64,000 bases of DNA, from assembly GCA_020466095.1 (NCBI GenBank), contig CM035806.1:62399639-62463638 (forward strand). The letters are read 5' to 3'. The translations under genes and the position numbers were made by a program. The number at the start of each line of letters is the position of its first letter. Positions within the stretch are counted from its first letter, which is position 1. Under the pieces are notes generated by a model. The model was not told the DNA's origin. It saw only the letters and a program-made list of their open reading frames with translations, and searched no databases. The DNA is from Chlorops oryzae. Its lineage: Eukaryota; Arthropoda; Insecta; Diptera; Chloropidae. This document shows positions 21,354-31,561 of the stretch, piece after piece.

Positions 21354-21872
21354 ATGCCTAAATTTGTTGTCTTCGATTGTCAAGGATTCCGACTCACTAA
21401 TAACCAATTCATATTTAAGGAAGTCGCTTTTTGCTTTAGTGATAAAAAATATATCCATTTTCTTATGAAGTCACCATTTAATTTCAAATTATTGAATGAT
21501 GCCGAGAAAAAATCAGTAATTTGGCTCAAAAACAACTACCATATGCTCGATTGGGACTCTGGTGACTTCACTTTGAGTGAAATGAAGAAATATATGAAAT
21601 TTTTCCTCAAAGGCTATCAAATACATGTAAAAGGCGAAGAAAAATCAATGTGGGCAAAGGAACTTTTGGCAGAGTGGGCAATTTCTGGCATAAAAGAAAT
21701 CGATTGTAATTATTCGCTTAAGAACATTAGGCACCTATGTGATTCAGATGATATAACATGTAACAATCATTGTAATTTGTTGACAAGAAAAAGGAAAGCT
21801 TGCGCTTGCGCCCTTAAAAATTCTTTAGCTCTAAGAAAGTTTGTTCAAGATTATGGTTCAGCTATGTCATAA
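21354..21872 (+). CDS. hypothetical protein, RNase H/exonuclease-like start
   Basis: 172 residues, complete from ATG to TAA. It begins MPKFVVFDCQGFRLTNNQFI; the FD-x-QGF start followed by IFKEVAFCF suggests a DEDD-type nuclease fold (first acid D8, next acid in KEVA). It ends with a Cys/His-rich segment (CNNHCNLLTRKRKACACALK). Similar small proteins recur in insect genomes, but I cannot name a family with confidence. It lies 106 bp after the zinc-finger ORF on the same strand, so the two probably belong to one mobile or viral unit. Confidence 0.5.
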   Translation: MPKFVVFDCQGFRLTNNQFIFKEVAFCFSDKKYIHFLMKSPFNFKLLNDAEKKSVIWLKNNYHMLDWDSGDFTLSEMKKYMKFFLKGYQIHVKGEEKSMWAKELLAEWAISGIKEIDCNYSLKNIRHLCDSDDITCNNHCNLLTRKRKACACALKNSLALRKFVQDYGSAMS

Positions 21873-21975
21873 GTTTCTCTATTCATTTATTAAATAAAAG
21901 AAATAATTATTCTTTTAAGAATTGAAAACAAAATTTATTTTCTTTTATTTTTGAAAAATTATTTTTACATATTTA

Positions 21976-22173
21976 TTAGAATATTTTCCTTTTCTTAACA
22001 TTTATAACATCATCAACATCATTATCTTCCTCAATATCATTGCTTCTTATATTAGGTGGGGCGTAAAAAAGGTTTTTATTGAACAAATGATCATTAACGT
22101 TAAAATCTATGAAGAGTGGTTGAGAGTTTGGAATACCTTCGACAATGCGTAAGGTATAATTTTGCTTAGACCC
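21976..22173 (-). pseudogene. C-terminal coding remnant, convergent with the cassette
   Basis: An ATG-less 65-codon frame on the minus strand, after an in-frame TGA at 22174. It reads IVEGIPNSQPLFIDFNVNDH, then an acidic run and a basic end KKRKIF before TAA. Composition and the nuclear-signal-like tail look like real coding sequence. It is tail-to-tail with the gene ending at 21872, the usual layout in compact DNA elements. No family recognised. Confidence 0.35.
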
Positions 22174-22265
22174 TCAAGCGCTGTAATACATTACTAACAA
22201 ATTATTTTTAAAAAATTACAGAGGTTATCAAATTGCGTTAAAATTTATATTTTGTCAAAACGGAT

Positions 22266-23737
22266 CTATGATGTATCATCGGTAATCATACTTTCATTGC
22301 TTAAAACATATTTTCCAATTGCTCTTCTTATTTCTTCTGATGCCGGCTCTCTATCATATAAGCAATTCGTGGTTTCAGGCTGTGTTCTTCCACAATACAT
22401 TTCGCTATTGGTTTGCGTTTCTAAGCAAATATCATTAAGAGAGCTGTTATGAACGTTCAAGAAGTTGTGTAAAACGCAACAACATAATAATATATGGTTC
22501 AATTTTTCTGGCGCATTATCGAGTCCTTTGCCTACTCGGCGAAATCTGGCTTTTACGTGACCGAAAGCATTCTCCACCACTCTTCTTGCATTCGAAAGAT
22601 TTTTGTTGAAAGCTTTCTGCTGAGTGCTCAGGTCCATCGAAAAGGGATACGGTTTCATAACCATTTTTGAAAATCTAAATGCAGAATCGCCTATTAAAAA
22701 TACAGGCACGGATATACCTCCAATCGATTTTGCATTTGATTGTGGAAGCTCGGATTGCTCAAATTCGTTTTTTAATTTCGATGTTTCGAAAATCATTGAG
22801 TCGTTGCATCGCCCAGGGTGTCCAACGTTGACATAGAGAAAACGATATCTAATACAAATGATTAGTGAGTAATTTAAAGATATTCAAAAATTTATTATCC
22901 GTACCTATAATCCACTAAAGCAAAAAGGTTCACCGAGTACCAACCCTTGTAATTATAATAATCAGCGGCATCCTCAGAATGCGGCTTAATTTCAACATGA
23001 CACCCATCTATAAAAAAAAATTAGTTATGTGTTCAATTACAGATAATGGATTGCTGTTACTACCGATTGCTCCAAAGCACTGAGGAAAACCTATGGTTTC
23101 AAATCCACGCACACAATCCTCAATTGCTTCCTGTGTGAGGAATTTACGTGGCAAAAAATCAGGCGATAGAACTAGCCAACACTCCTTACAAAATTCTTCC
23201 AAAATCATACAGTTGACTTGCCCACACCAAAAAGTCTACCAATTGTGCGATACTTTGCAGATGAGCCAAGTGTGTAGAGAGCAATCGCAATTCGTTTTTC
23301 TAAAGGAATACATTTTCGAAATGGCGTGTCTTGTTTTTCCAACCTTTTCAGTTTTTCTACTAAAATATAAAATGTTGCGCGGTCGACGCGAAAGCTTTCC
23401 TTAAAAAACGCATCATTGCTGTTTGGCACATCCTTCTCCCAAAACACTCCAAAACGTGTCTGCAAAATACTCTATGTAATTATGTCTTTCGATTTTAATT
23501 TCTAATTTCGATTCTTACATATGCCCAAATTCTGGGAGGACGCTGAATGTTACGAGATGCCGAAAGTTGCATCATAATTTGCATAATTTTTGAAGTGAAA
23601 ACTTCTATAGGCGCGTTGAGCAGGGAGCAAATCTTTAAGTTCAAAATGCATTTGTATATGTTGTAACCGTCACGGTCGTCGTGTACGTATATCTCGGCTA
23701 TATTAGTGTGCGTAGCTTTCAGTGAGAAGCCCAACAA
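22266..23737 (-). pseudogene. Harbinger 2 transposase (DDE_Tnp_4 type)
   Basis: Homologous exon by exon to the transposase at 17844-19351. N-terminal exon 23520-23737 ends RPPRIWAY. The exon from 23465 opens RFGVFWEKDVPNSNDAFFKE and reaches RTIGRLFGVGKSTV, where a few bases are lost (about 23205) and the frame resumes at MILEEFCKECW. A short exon 22910-23010 carries the first D with NYKGWYS intact. The last exon has FLIGDSAFRFSK (second D) and RVVENAFGHVKARF (E). One frameshift makes it a pseudogene. No TIRs or Myb gene were found; the 5' side is cut by the element at 23731. Confidence 0.85.
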
Positions 23738-24294
23738 ACAATTTCGCTAAAAATAAGCTTTTTTAAAGCTTGTCAACTCAAGCCTAGGCTTACAATAAGT
23801 TTCCAAAACCTTTGAAGTTCGTTTTAAAAACATATCAGTATAAGCGAAAAACCAACGAAACGGCACCCCTTTTTATAAGCTTATCATTTTCTTTACAAAA
23901 CGTTTATTTTAATGTTTTGTAGTGCTTCCAAAAGACATTTGGTAAGCTTATATTTTCTCTTTGAAAACTATATTTTTAAATGTTTTGTAATGCTTTCTAA
24001 AGGTTCTTTATATACGGTTGAAAATAACTTGTAAAAACGAACACTTCCTATTTACAAGAAAAGGTTTTGTAAGTGAGCTATTAAACGTTTTCCAAGCTTG
24101 CACAAAATCTTTTCTCCAAAAACAAAAAACAATTTTTTCTTTAGCAAGCATTTATTAAATTTTTATTAAACAAACATTTTAAGTATAAATTAAAAAGGAC
24201 CTTATTATAGTCAAACAGCCTTACCTAAGTTTTCTTTAACAAACACTCATTAAATTTTTATAAACAAATACTTTAAGTAAAAAGTAAAAAGGAC

Positions 24295-25475
24295 CCAACA
24301 AACCAAAGTGTAAATGTTAGACAACAAATTATTTCAAAAAACTTTTTGTAAGCGTAATATATAAGTGATTTATAAAAACTTACAAAAATCCTTATAAAAA
24401 ACGTTTTGTAACTCTAAAATCCACACATTTAAAAATCGCATACAAATATCTCTAAAATAAATCTTTTATAAACATTAAATATAAACTATTTACAATTGCT
24501 TATAAAACGCTTGCTTTGCTAGCATTAATAAGCTTTTCAAAACTTGTCTTGCTGATATAAAAAAATCACCTCTATGTAAATCAAATTCTTAAGAATTTTT
24601 GACAAACCGCGAGTATTGCAGTCTTTTGCTCTTGCACTAGTTTAGTTTATGTGGAAATTTCAAGTGACAAGCATCGACAAAATTTGTGAAAAACTGTTGG
24701 GGAAGAATAATGACAGACACTTTAGCGGAAAAATTTGCTTGGCGGGGAACAGATTCCAAGAGGTCAATAAAAGATACCAACGTTGCAATGGCCATAAAAA
24801 GTAAGCAACGTTTCCCAAATTTTTTTAAGACTTGCAATAATAAGGCAATCTATGCATTTCAGATACCTTCAGGATTAAATTTGAAAAACCCGACGGAGAA
24901 TTTGTGAGAGCAACCAAATAGTTTTTCCAATTTGCCAGAAATCGGCAAAAACTTAAAGCTGCCAAGACTACTGCTACGACTACTTCAACCATTCAACCAG
25001 AATAAGGTCCTTTTTACTTTTTACTTAAAATATTTGTTTATAAAAATTTAATAAATGCTTGCTAAAGAAAAATTTGTATTTTGTTTTTGGAGAAAAAAAT
25101 TTGTGCAAGCTTGGAAAACGTTTAATAGCTCACTTACAAAACCTTTTCTTTTAAATAGGAAGTGTTCGTTTTTACAGGTTATTTTCAACCGTATATAAAC
25201 AACCTTTAGAAAGCATTACAAAACATTTAAAAATATAGTTTTGAAAGAGAAAATATAAGCTTACCAAATGTCTTTTGGAAGCACTACAAAACTTTAAAAT
25301 AAACGTTTTGTAAACAAAATGATAAGCTTATAAAAAGGGGCGCCGTTTCGTTGGTTTTTCGCTTATACTGATATGTTTTTAAAACGAACTTCAAAGGTTT
25401 TGGAAACTTATTGTAAGCCTAGGCTTGAGTTGACAAGCTTTAAAAAAGCTTATTTTTAGCGAAATTGTTTGTTGG
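24295..25475 (+). mobile_element. element E inserted in E'
   Basis: 1181 bp, same CCAACAAAC ends, flanked by GGAC at 24291-24294 and 25476-25479. It has opposite orientation to its host copy, so the locus is a near-palindrome. Non-coding parts are crowded with ACAAAACGTTT and TTTTGTAA words. The transposase source and superfamily are unknown. Confidence 0.8.
24680..25005 (+). pseudogene. DUF4806-type gene, last two exons (in E)
   Basis: Exon with KNCWGRIMTDTLAEKFAWRG then KRSIKDTNVAMAIK, the DUF4806 pattern (hydrophobic helix, W-x-G, basic segment). A GTAAGC...TTTCAG intron (24801-24863) follows. The final exon has FRIKFEKPDGEFVRATK, a TAG at 24919-24921, then FFQFARNRQKLKAAK to TAA at 25003. 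DUF4806 proteins are abundant in insect mobile DNA, with no proven biochemical role. The N-terminal exons are missing, so E is a deletion derivative. Confidence 0.6.
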
Positions 25476-25790
25476 GGACCTTATTCTGGTTGAATGGTGG
25501 AAGTAGTCGTAGCAGTAGTCTTGGCAGCTTTAAGTTTTTGCCGATTTCTGGCAAATTGGAAAAACCATTTGGTTGCTCTCGCAAATTCTCCGTCGGGTTT
25601 TTCAAATTTAATCCTGAAGGTATCTGAAATGCATAGATTGCCTTATTATTGCAAGTCTTAAAAAAATTTAGAAAACTTTGCTTACTTTTTATGGCCATTG
25701 CAACGTTGGTATCTTTTATTGACCTCTTGGAATCTGTTCCCCGCCAAGCAAATTTTTCCGCTAAAGTGTCTGTCATTATTCTTCCCTAAC
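25456..25790 (-). pseudogene. DUF4806-type gene, last two exons (in E')
   Basis: Inverted twin of 24680-25005 with the same exon-intron-exon plan. At the codon that is TAG in E this copy has TGG (ATKWFFQFARNRQ), showing that the stop in E is secondary. Upstream exons are absent here too. Confidence 0.6.
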
Positions 25791-26191
25791 AGTTTTTCAC
25801 AAATTTTGTCGATGCTTGTCACTTGAAATTTCCACATAAACTAAACAAGCGCAAGAGCAAAAGACTGCAATACTCGCGGTTTGTCAAAAATTCTTAAGAA
25901 TTTGATTTACATAGCGGTGATTTTTTTATATCAGCAAGACAAGTTTTGAAAAGCTTATTAATGCTAGCAAAGCAAGCGTTTTATAAGCAATTGTAAATAG
26001 TTTATATTTAATGTTTATAAAAGATTTATTTTAGAGATATTTGTATGCGATTTTTAAATGTGTGGATTTTAGAGTTACAAAACATTTTTTATAAGGATTT
26101 TTGTAAGTTTTTATAAATCACTTATATATTATGCTTACAAAAAGTTTTTTGAAATAATTTGTTGTCTAACATTTACACTTTGGTTTGTTGG

Positions 26192-27430
26192 GAGCATTCC
26201 TAAAAAGTTTTATGTGATTCGTCGACGTAACACCCCAGTCGGCAATTTGATATTCCATGAATATCTTCTTTTGGGAATTCATTGATGACAAAGGAAAAAT
26301 ATTACGTCTTAAAAATTCGTGAGTGGTTAAAAACAAATTCTACGATAGCTATCATTCATTTTTATGACATCGCAATTATAATTTTGAACGAAAGTACTGA
26401 AAGTACTACACTTGGACAAATTGGTCACTTAAATTATTCTACGGATTGTCACCGAGGGTGGGGAGGGGGGTAAAAAGTAGTAAAAAATGGTTCACGTAGT
26501 TTGGACACGTTCCCTTATGTACACATCGAATCATAGCACCGAAATTGAACATGTGGTAGGCGGTTGTAGGCGGTAGGCATTGTTGGCCGCTGGGACGGTT
26601 CATCGCTTCTGTAAGCAGCACTTTGGCCGCTGGGTACTAATAGAAAACGAAAGCTCGACGTTGTGATTCTTAGTATTGTCACTGGGCATGCAACATATTG
26701 TATTGTACATATTGTATCTCCGGTGTCCTCGGATAATGATAGAGACGACGATGAAAAATCAAATGAAACTAAAATATATAAAATATTTTCTGGCGAAAAA
26801 AACTCGTCTCATTTTTTCTAAAAACCCAATTCAAATATGAACAACTCATCGGATTTTCTTTTTCTGGGTCTTGAAATGCTCTTAGAAATCCACTCATTTA
26901 CTTAAGATAGTCTAAACCTGAATACCGAATCTTCTTCGGAAATTATATGGGCTTGAAATCAAGTTTTTGTACAAAGTTGTTAAAAATTTCTTAAAATGTT
27001 TGCCTTTATCGCCCTATAGCTCCTAAGCTGTTGAACCGATTTCATCCATATGTATGAGGGATATGCTGTATATTTACTCTTCTTTTATATGAATTAAATT
27101 TTTTGAAACGGTCGAACGATAAAACTACGACTAAAAAATATTGACAAAAAATCGCAAAACCTTTCTTAGCGAATATTTAAAAAACGCGAGCTAACTTTCA
27201 AACTTAAAGCATATATTTTGCTTCAGCGAAACAAATACGACAAAAAAAAGTTGGTTTCAAGTCAAAGGAAAATTTAGTGTTGAGCAGTGTAATTAATTGT
27301 TAAAACTTTGTGCAGCCAGCAATATATTTCAATAATAAAATAATAAAATACTTTACATATAACATGCCTATAATTGTTTCTCTGAGTCTCATTAAATGTA
27401 AAAATCCAGATTGATTTTAATAATTTTAAA
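26192..27430. other. no recognisable gene
   Basis: AT-rich, with only short chance frames. A G-rich patch (26455-26470) and a GC-richer patch around 26550-26630 with repeated TAGGCGG and TTGGCCGCTGGG are the only features. It may hold the missing right end of Harbinger 2, but I found no TIR. Confidence 0.4.
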
Positions 27431-28344
27431 TCAAATATTATGCATTTCAAACTTCAATACACATTCTATGTTTTCACTTCCAACGGCAGTTCCATAACTG
27501 CCAACTTTTTTTTTTTTATGATTTCGCGCAGTGAGCTGCTCTTCACCAGTGTTGGGCGAATTGTCTACATATACATTGTCTACACGATTTTCTACATGTA
27601 GACAATGTCTACATATACATTGTCTACACGATTTTCTACATGTAGACAATGTAGGTAAACAATTCAATTTTTCTACGTAAACAATGTCAACAATGTAGAC
27701 AGTGTAGACAATTTAGAAAAAACCATTTAAAAAATTCGCAATAGTTTTTATTTTGAACAATTTCACAACACCGAGAGCCGAACTGCTGATAGTGTTGACT
27801 GCTTCATAATTCCCAAAACGTATTGTAAATTTAAGTAGCAGCTATTGATACGAATTTCAATTAAAATCCGAAGAATTCTAGCTGAACGAAGCGAAATGCA
27901 AAATAATTGGGAAGAAACAGCAGTACGTTTGAAATTTTGCTGGTAATGTTCTTAAAAACGCAGGAAAATATCTGTTCGTATTCTCTTTTTTTTCAATAGA
28001 GGTACATATTTTAAAGACACATATTGTCAACACTATTTTCTATATTGTTTACATTGTTTACATTGTCTACATTGTCTACACCATTGTCTACATTGTTTAC
28101 GTGATTGTCTACGTCGACACGTAGACAATTACAAATTGGTGTAAAATGCCCAACACTGCTCTTCACTGCTTATAATTGCTTTTAGAATTTCTCTTGCATT
28201 GTTTTCTTCATTTAAAACTTCAAAAATCGCAACTTCAAGGATTTTTTCACACATTTTATTCACTTTTTGATTTTTCCGATTGATTGGCTTTTTAAACGTT
28301 TGAATTGTCAAACACAGCTGAAACCATCTGTTCCAAACCCACAC
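27431..28344 (-). pseudogene. small hypothetical ORF split by a hAT MITE
   Basis: The minus strand reads MCEKILEVAIFEVLNEENNA and onward to ISSEEQ, enters the MITE at 28158, and resumes in frame at 27546 with LTARNHKKKKVGSYG, ending at TAA 27431. Excising the MITE with one CTCTTCAC copy restores a continuous frame of about 100 codons. Acidic helix followed by a Lys-rich stretch; no family recognised. It could be a first exon of another transposon gene. Confidence 0.4.
27547..28158. mobile_element. hAT-type MITE with TGTAGACA/TGTCTACA words
   Basis: TIR CAGTGTTGGGC...GCCCAACACTG and a perfect 8-bp duplication CTCTTCAC (27539-27546, 28159-28166). Both ends are packed with copies of TTGTCTACA or its complement, while the ~300-bp middle has none. 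Too short for a transposase. Confidence 0.93.
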
Positions 28345-28904
28345 CTAAGCCCTATCGCAATGTGAACGCTCTGGGTTAACTTTTGGGGTTAAGCAGTTCA
28401 CCCTTATAATGTGAACATGCTATAACTAACAATTTCAAAACTTTACAGGGTAAACAAAACACACTTTTTTTAAAGACTTCAAAGTAGGGAAGGAACCCCA
28501 AAATATGGATGGTTTATTTTGTTCCTATATGAAGTCTCTTCTAAATTCGATTCTGTGCACGATACAAAGTCTACTTTGAGTCACTTTTTGGTGTTAGCTG
28601 TGAACTTTGACCACAGTTGGACTTAGCAGTTTTATTCATCACCAATTTGCATAGTACATATCTTCATGCACGATACTTTTTAAGGCTACTATTCCCGTGT
28701 ACAAAACAAATTGTCGAAATTCGCTTGCTTTCCACATGTGCACTTCATCAATACCTCTTGGCTTTCGAGCAAATTCTGAACGCATGCAAGAGCTTTGAGA
28801 TATTAGTCTCAAGGAAGTATATTTTCTTTGTCTGGAACTTAAAGGCTGTCCCAGAAATAACTGTCCTTTTGTTTTTTTTTTATTTCAAAATCCTACCTAC
28901 GCCA
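28345..28904. repeat. dispersed repeat 28415-28562 and featureless DNA
   Basis: 28415-28562 recurs in inverse orientation at 59543-59690 with scattered mismatches (shared GGATGGTTTATTTTGTTC). The rest of the interval shows no ORF or repeat that I can support. Confidence 0.6.
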
Positions 28905-29391
28905 CTGCATTGATGCAATTATAAATATGATTGTATTTATTTTACAGTTTGTTCTTATATTTCTCAAATGGTTTATAATTTCGATCGTATTTAACGTGTT
29001 TGAATTTGCAAAATCCTTAGGCACTCCACGGGGCAGGTGGACCACGAATATGACGTGGTGAAATATATTCCGCCCAATCGTGGAGAATGCCCCTTTTTAT
29101 ATTGCTATGTAGAATGTATTTTAAATTGCAGGGGATCACAAATTTAATTAGACGCAGTTATGTATATAATTCGATACAATTACATACATCGTTGCAGCCG
29201 ATTATATATTTAATTGGACGGAATTATATAATATATGTAATTGAAATTATTTTTTTTATCATTTGATACAATTACATATATAATTGGAGGCAATGAAAAA
29301 TATAATTGGATGCAATTATGAAAATATAATTGCATCATACCCAATTACATATGTAATCCCTAATTGGGTATGTGATATTTTTTCTCTGCGT
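28905..29391. mobile_element. ATAATTG-rich MITE, copy 1 (left-truncated)
   Basis: Matches the second half of the element at 37918-39910 from GATTGTATTTATTTT to the end TTTCTCTGCGTGT, but lacks the left TIR. It shows the empty mariner site (AAATATATTCCGCCC) that is occupied in copy 2. Internally it is a string of TATAATTG and TACAATTACATA variants. Confidence 0.75.
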
Positions 29392-29479
29392 GTGGGCATC
29401 AGGGACCGTAACGGTTATAACGTTTATAGATAAACGTCACTTGATAACTGTTATTTTAAGACGTAAATTTTTTTCAGCC

Positions 29480-30792
29480 GCAATAACCGTTATTTTTTGC
29501 CGTTTATTATATTCAGCCTGAATAATGGTTATTCTAGGCTTTTTATTTCTTGCAGCCTGAATAATCGTTATTCTGGGCTTTTTATTTTTTCCAGCCTGAA
29601 TAAAAAGCCTGGCCTTTTTTTGACTAAGCAATACGTCAGTTTGGAAAACTTTTGATGCAATAGTATACTTTATTACTTCCTCTTTTAGAATTTATAAAAA
29701 ATAGGCGTGGCCCGCCCCTTTAAAAGGCATTTTTAAGATCTATTAATCCAAAAGGCATATTCACTTGATACTCGAGAACAGCAGTAACCTGCAGTATATT
29801 TTTTGGTATGCTTTACCCGAATTTGTGGCCAGAAGTCACCCACGACCCTTTACTTTGCTCAAAACCACTCAGAAACGCCCCTCCCCCCCTTAAAGTGGAC
29901 CCCCTTTCCCCACCAACGTAGGGGAAGCTTTTAAAATCCATTAAACCATAGATATTTGAGTTGACTTTATTTAGCACAGTGAGTAAATTTTTTTTTATAC
30001 CCGAGACACTCTGTATCGAGCGTAGATATTGTGTTTGTGCGGTTGTGTGTAACACCCAAAACCAGTCGAGATTGACCATACAAAATATATATAGAAATGA
30101 TCTGTCTGTATACAGTTTTCTTATCGAAGAGGTTGAGCTATCTTGACGAAATTTGGTATGCGTACTCACAGGCACATAAATAAAAACAAATTAGAGAATG
30201 GACCCCATCGGAACATTTTTAGGGGTACCTCCAGTACCAGGGTCTGTTACGAAAACAACAAAAACTGCTCTAAAATCGAAGTTTTTCCAGATATTTTGAT
30301 GAAATTTAATATTTGAACAATTTTAAAGGCATGTAATATGATTTCCAAAAATTGGAAAAGTGGGCGTGACAGAAGGGCGTTTTTCGAAAATTGTCCCCTA
30401 CACGCGAAATTCAAATGGGACTTGAACGAAATTTGGCACTTGTGCTTCCTTTGTAGCCATAAACCTGCTCTCCAAAAATTTTTTCGATAGGTCCATTATT
30501 AAGGGTACCTCCAGTACTAGGGTCTGTCACAAAAATCCCAAAACTGCCTCAAAATCGGACTTTTTCGAAATATTTCAATGAAACTTAGAATTTGAGCGTA
30601 TATTAAGCTTCCGATTAGAATTGCAAAAAATGGAAAAGTGGGCGTGGAAAAGGGGCGGTTCTCATAAAGAAATTTAACAAAAGTCGGTATATGGGGCCCC
30701 TTATGAACTTAAACACCTCTTGATATTAAGAATTATTTGAACATGTGTGTCTGTGTCGGGTATTCTATTGTCAGGCTCGCCAGACTATAACA

Positions 30793-30800
<8 letters not shown>
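29480..30800 (+). repeat. left inverted arm of the 7.4 kb hAT
   Basis: Inverse of 34650-36645 (which also contains the pogo insertion). It has about two copies of a 48-bp unit near 29500-29610, where the right arm has three. Open frames at 29813-30175 and 35912-36274 are mirror images from the repeat, not genes. Confidence 0.85.
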
Positions 30801-30801
<1 letters not shown>

Positions 30802-30823
<22 letters not shown>

Positions 30824-31560
30824 GTGGCAAGTAGGTCAAAAATCCCTTCGGACTGCCAGCATCCGTCCTTGCTGGGTGTGTCGTGTTTCCACTAAAAAAC
30901 GTCCTCCTCTCGTCAGACGGACGTAACATACTAATAACTAGTGATGCCACGAATATTCGGCCACTATTCGGTATTCGGCCTATTCGGCGTCATTTTTCAG
31001 TATTCGGTATTCGGCCGAATAGTTAAAATATACGGCCGAATACCGAATAGTAGAAATAACTTATTAAAAAAATCAACACTAACTACAAATTAAATTTTTC
31101 TCACAATAACGTAAAAAAACTTAATTAACGAGAACTAAAAATACAGCAGATTTGCATTTTATTCTTTAGAAATATTAAATGTACGCTAGCTTCTTCTAAA
31201 TTTTCTTCGAAAACATTATAAACAGTGGGCAAATTTTTCAGCGGCAGCTTTTGTCTTGACTCCAGCTAGTCGCGAGTAGGCCCAAGCTGTCTTTACTACG
31301 TGCCGAATATTCGGTTGCCGAATATTCGTTATTCGGCCGAGAGGTTGACCGAATATTCGGTATTCGGTATTCGGCCAAATCCACTATTCGGGGCATCACT
31401 ACTAATAACCCTGCGGCCGGGTCCCGCTTCATACATTTATTTACCAGTCTGCATGATTTGACTGGGGCAATCGGCTAGCACCGCGACTCGGGAAAGGCGG
31501 GGCCGTCGCGCCCGTGACCCGTGACATGGGGTCTCCCTGCCTTACACTGGCTCGATATGG
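30802..31560 (-). mobile_element. LINE 3' fragment with poly(A) (minus strand)
   Basis: A T-run at 30801-30826 followed by markedly GC-richer DNA that resumes after the MITE at 31402-31560. On the minus strand this is a GC-rich 3' UTR ending in poly(A), the form of a strongly 5'-truncated non-LTR insertion. No coding domain remains, so the clade cannot be named. The right border is approximate. Confidence 0.55.
30939..31401. mobile_element. hAT-type MITE with TATTCGG words
   Basis: TIR TAGTGATGCC...GGCATCACTA and a perfect 8-bp duplication CTAATAAC (30931-30938, 31402-31409). Both ends are dense arrays of TATTCGG and CCGAATA; the centre is plain AT-rich DNA. Confidence 0.92.
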
Positions 31561-31561
31561 C

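Larger units (their letters stand above)
23731..26191 (-). mobile_element. element E', inverted copy interrupted by E
   Basis: Ends CCAACAAAC...GTTTGTTGG. The outer pieces 23731-24294 and 25480-26191 are the reverse complement of the two halves of 24295-25475. Its flanks AAGC/GAGC would be a 4-bp duplication with one mismatch. A ~110-bp tandem duplication of its terminal part (24186-24290) is peculiar to this copy. Removing E leaves about 1.28 kb. Confidence 0.8.

Noticed and set aside
22174..22265. Possible left end of Harbinger 2
   Set aside because: Looked for a TWA duplication and a TIR matching Harbinger 1 or the right flank; none found.
29813..30175. 120-codon ORF duplicated at 35912-36274
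   Set aside because: Mirror images in the hAT arms. The opposite strand carries an equally good frame and composition is not protein-like.
31238..31432. 64-codon ORF within the TATTCGG MITE
   Set aside because: Peptide derives from the TATTCGG word array and crosses the MITE border.
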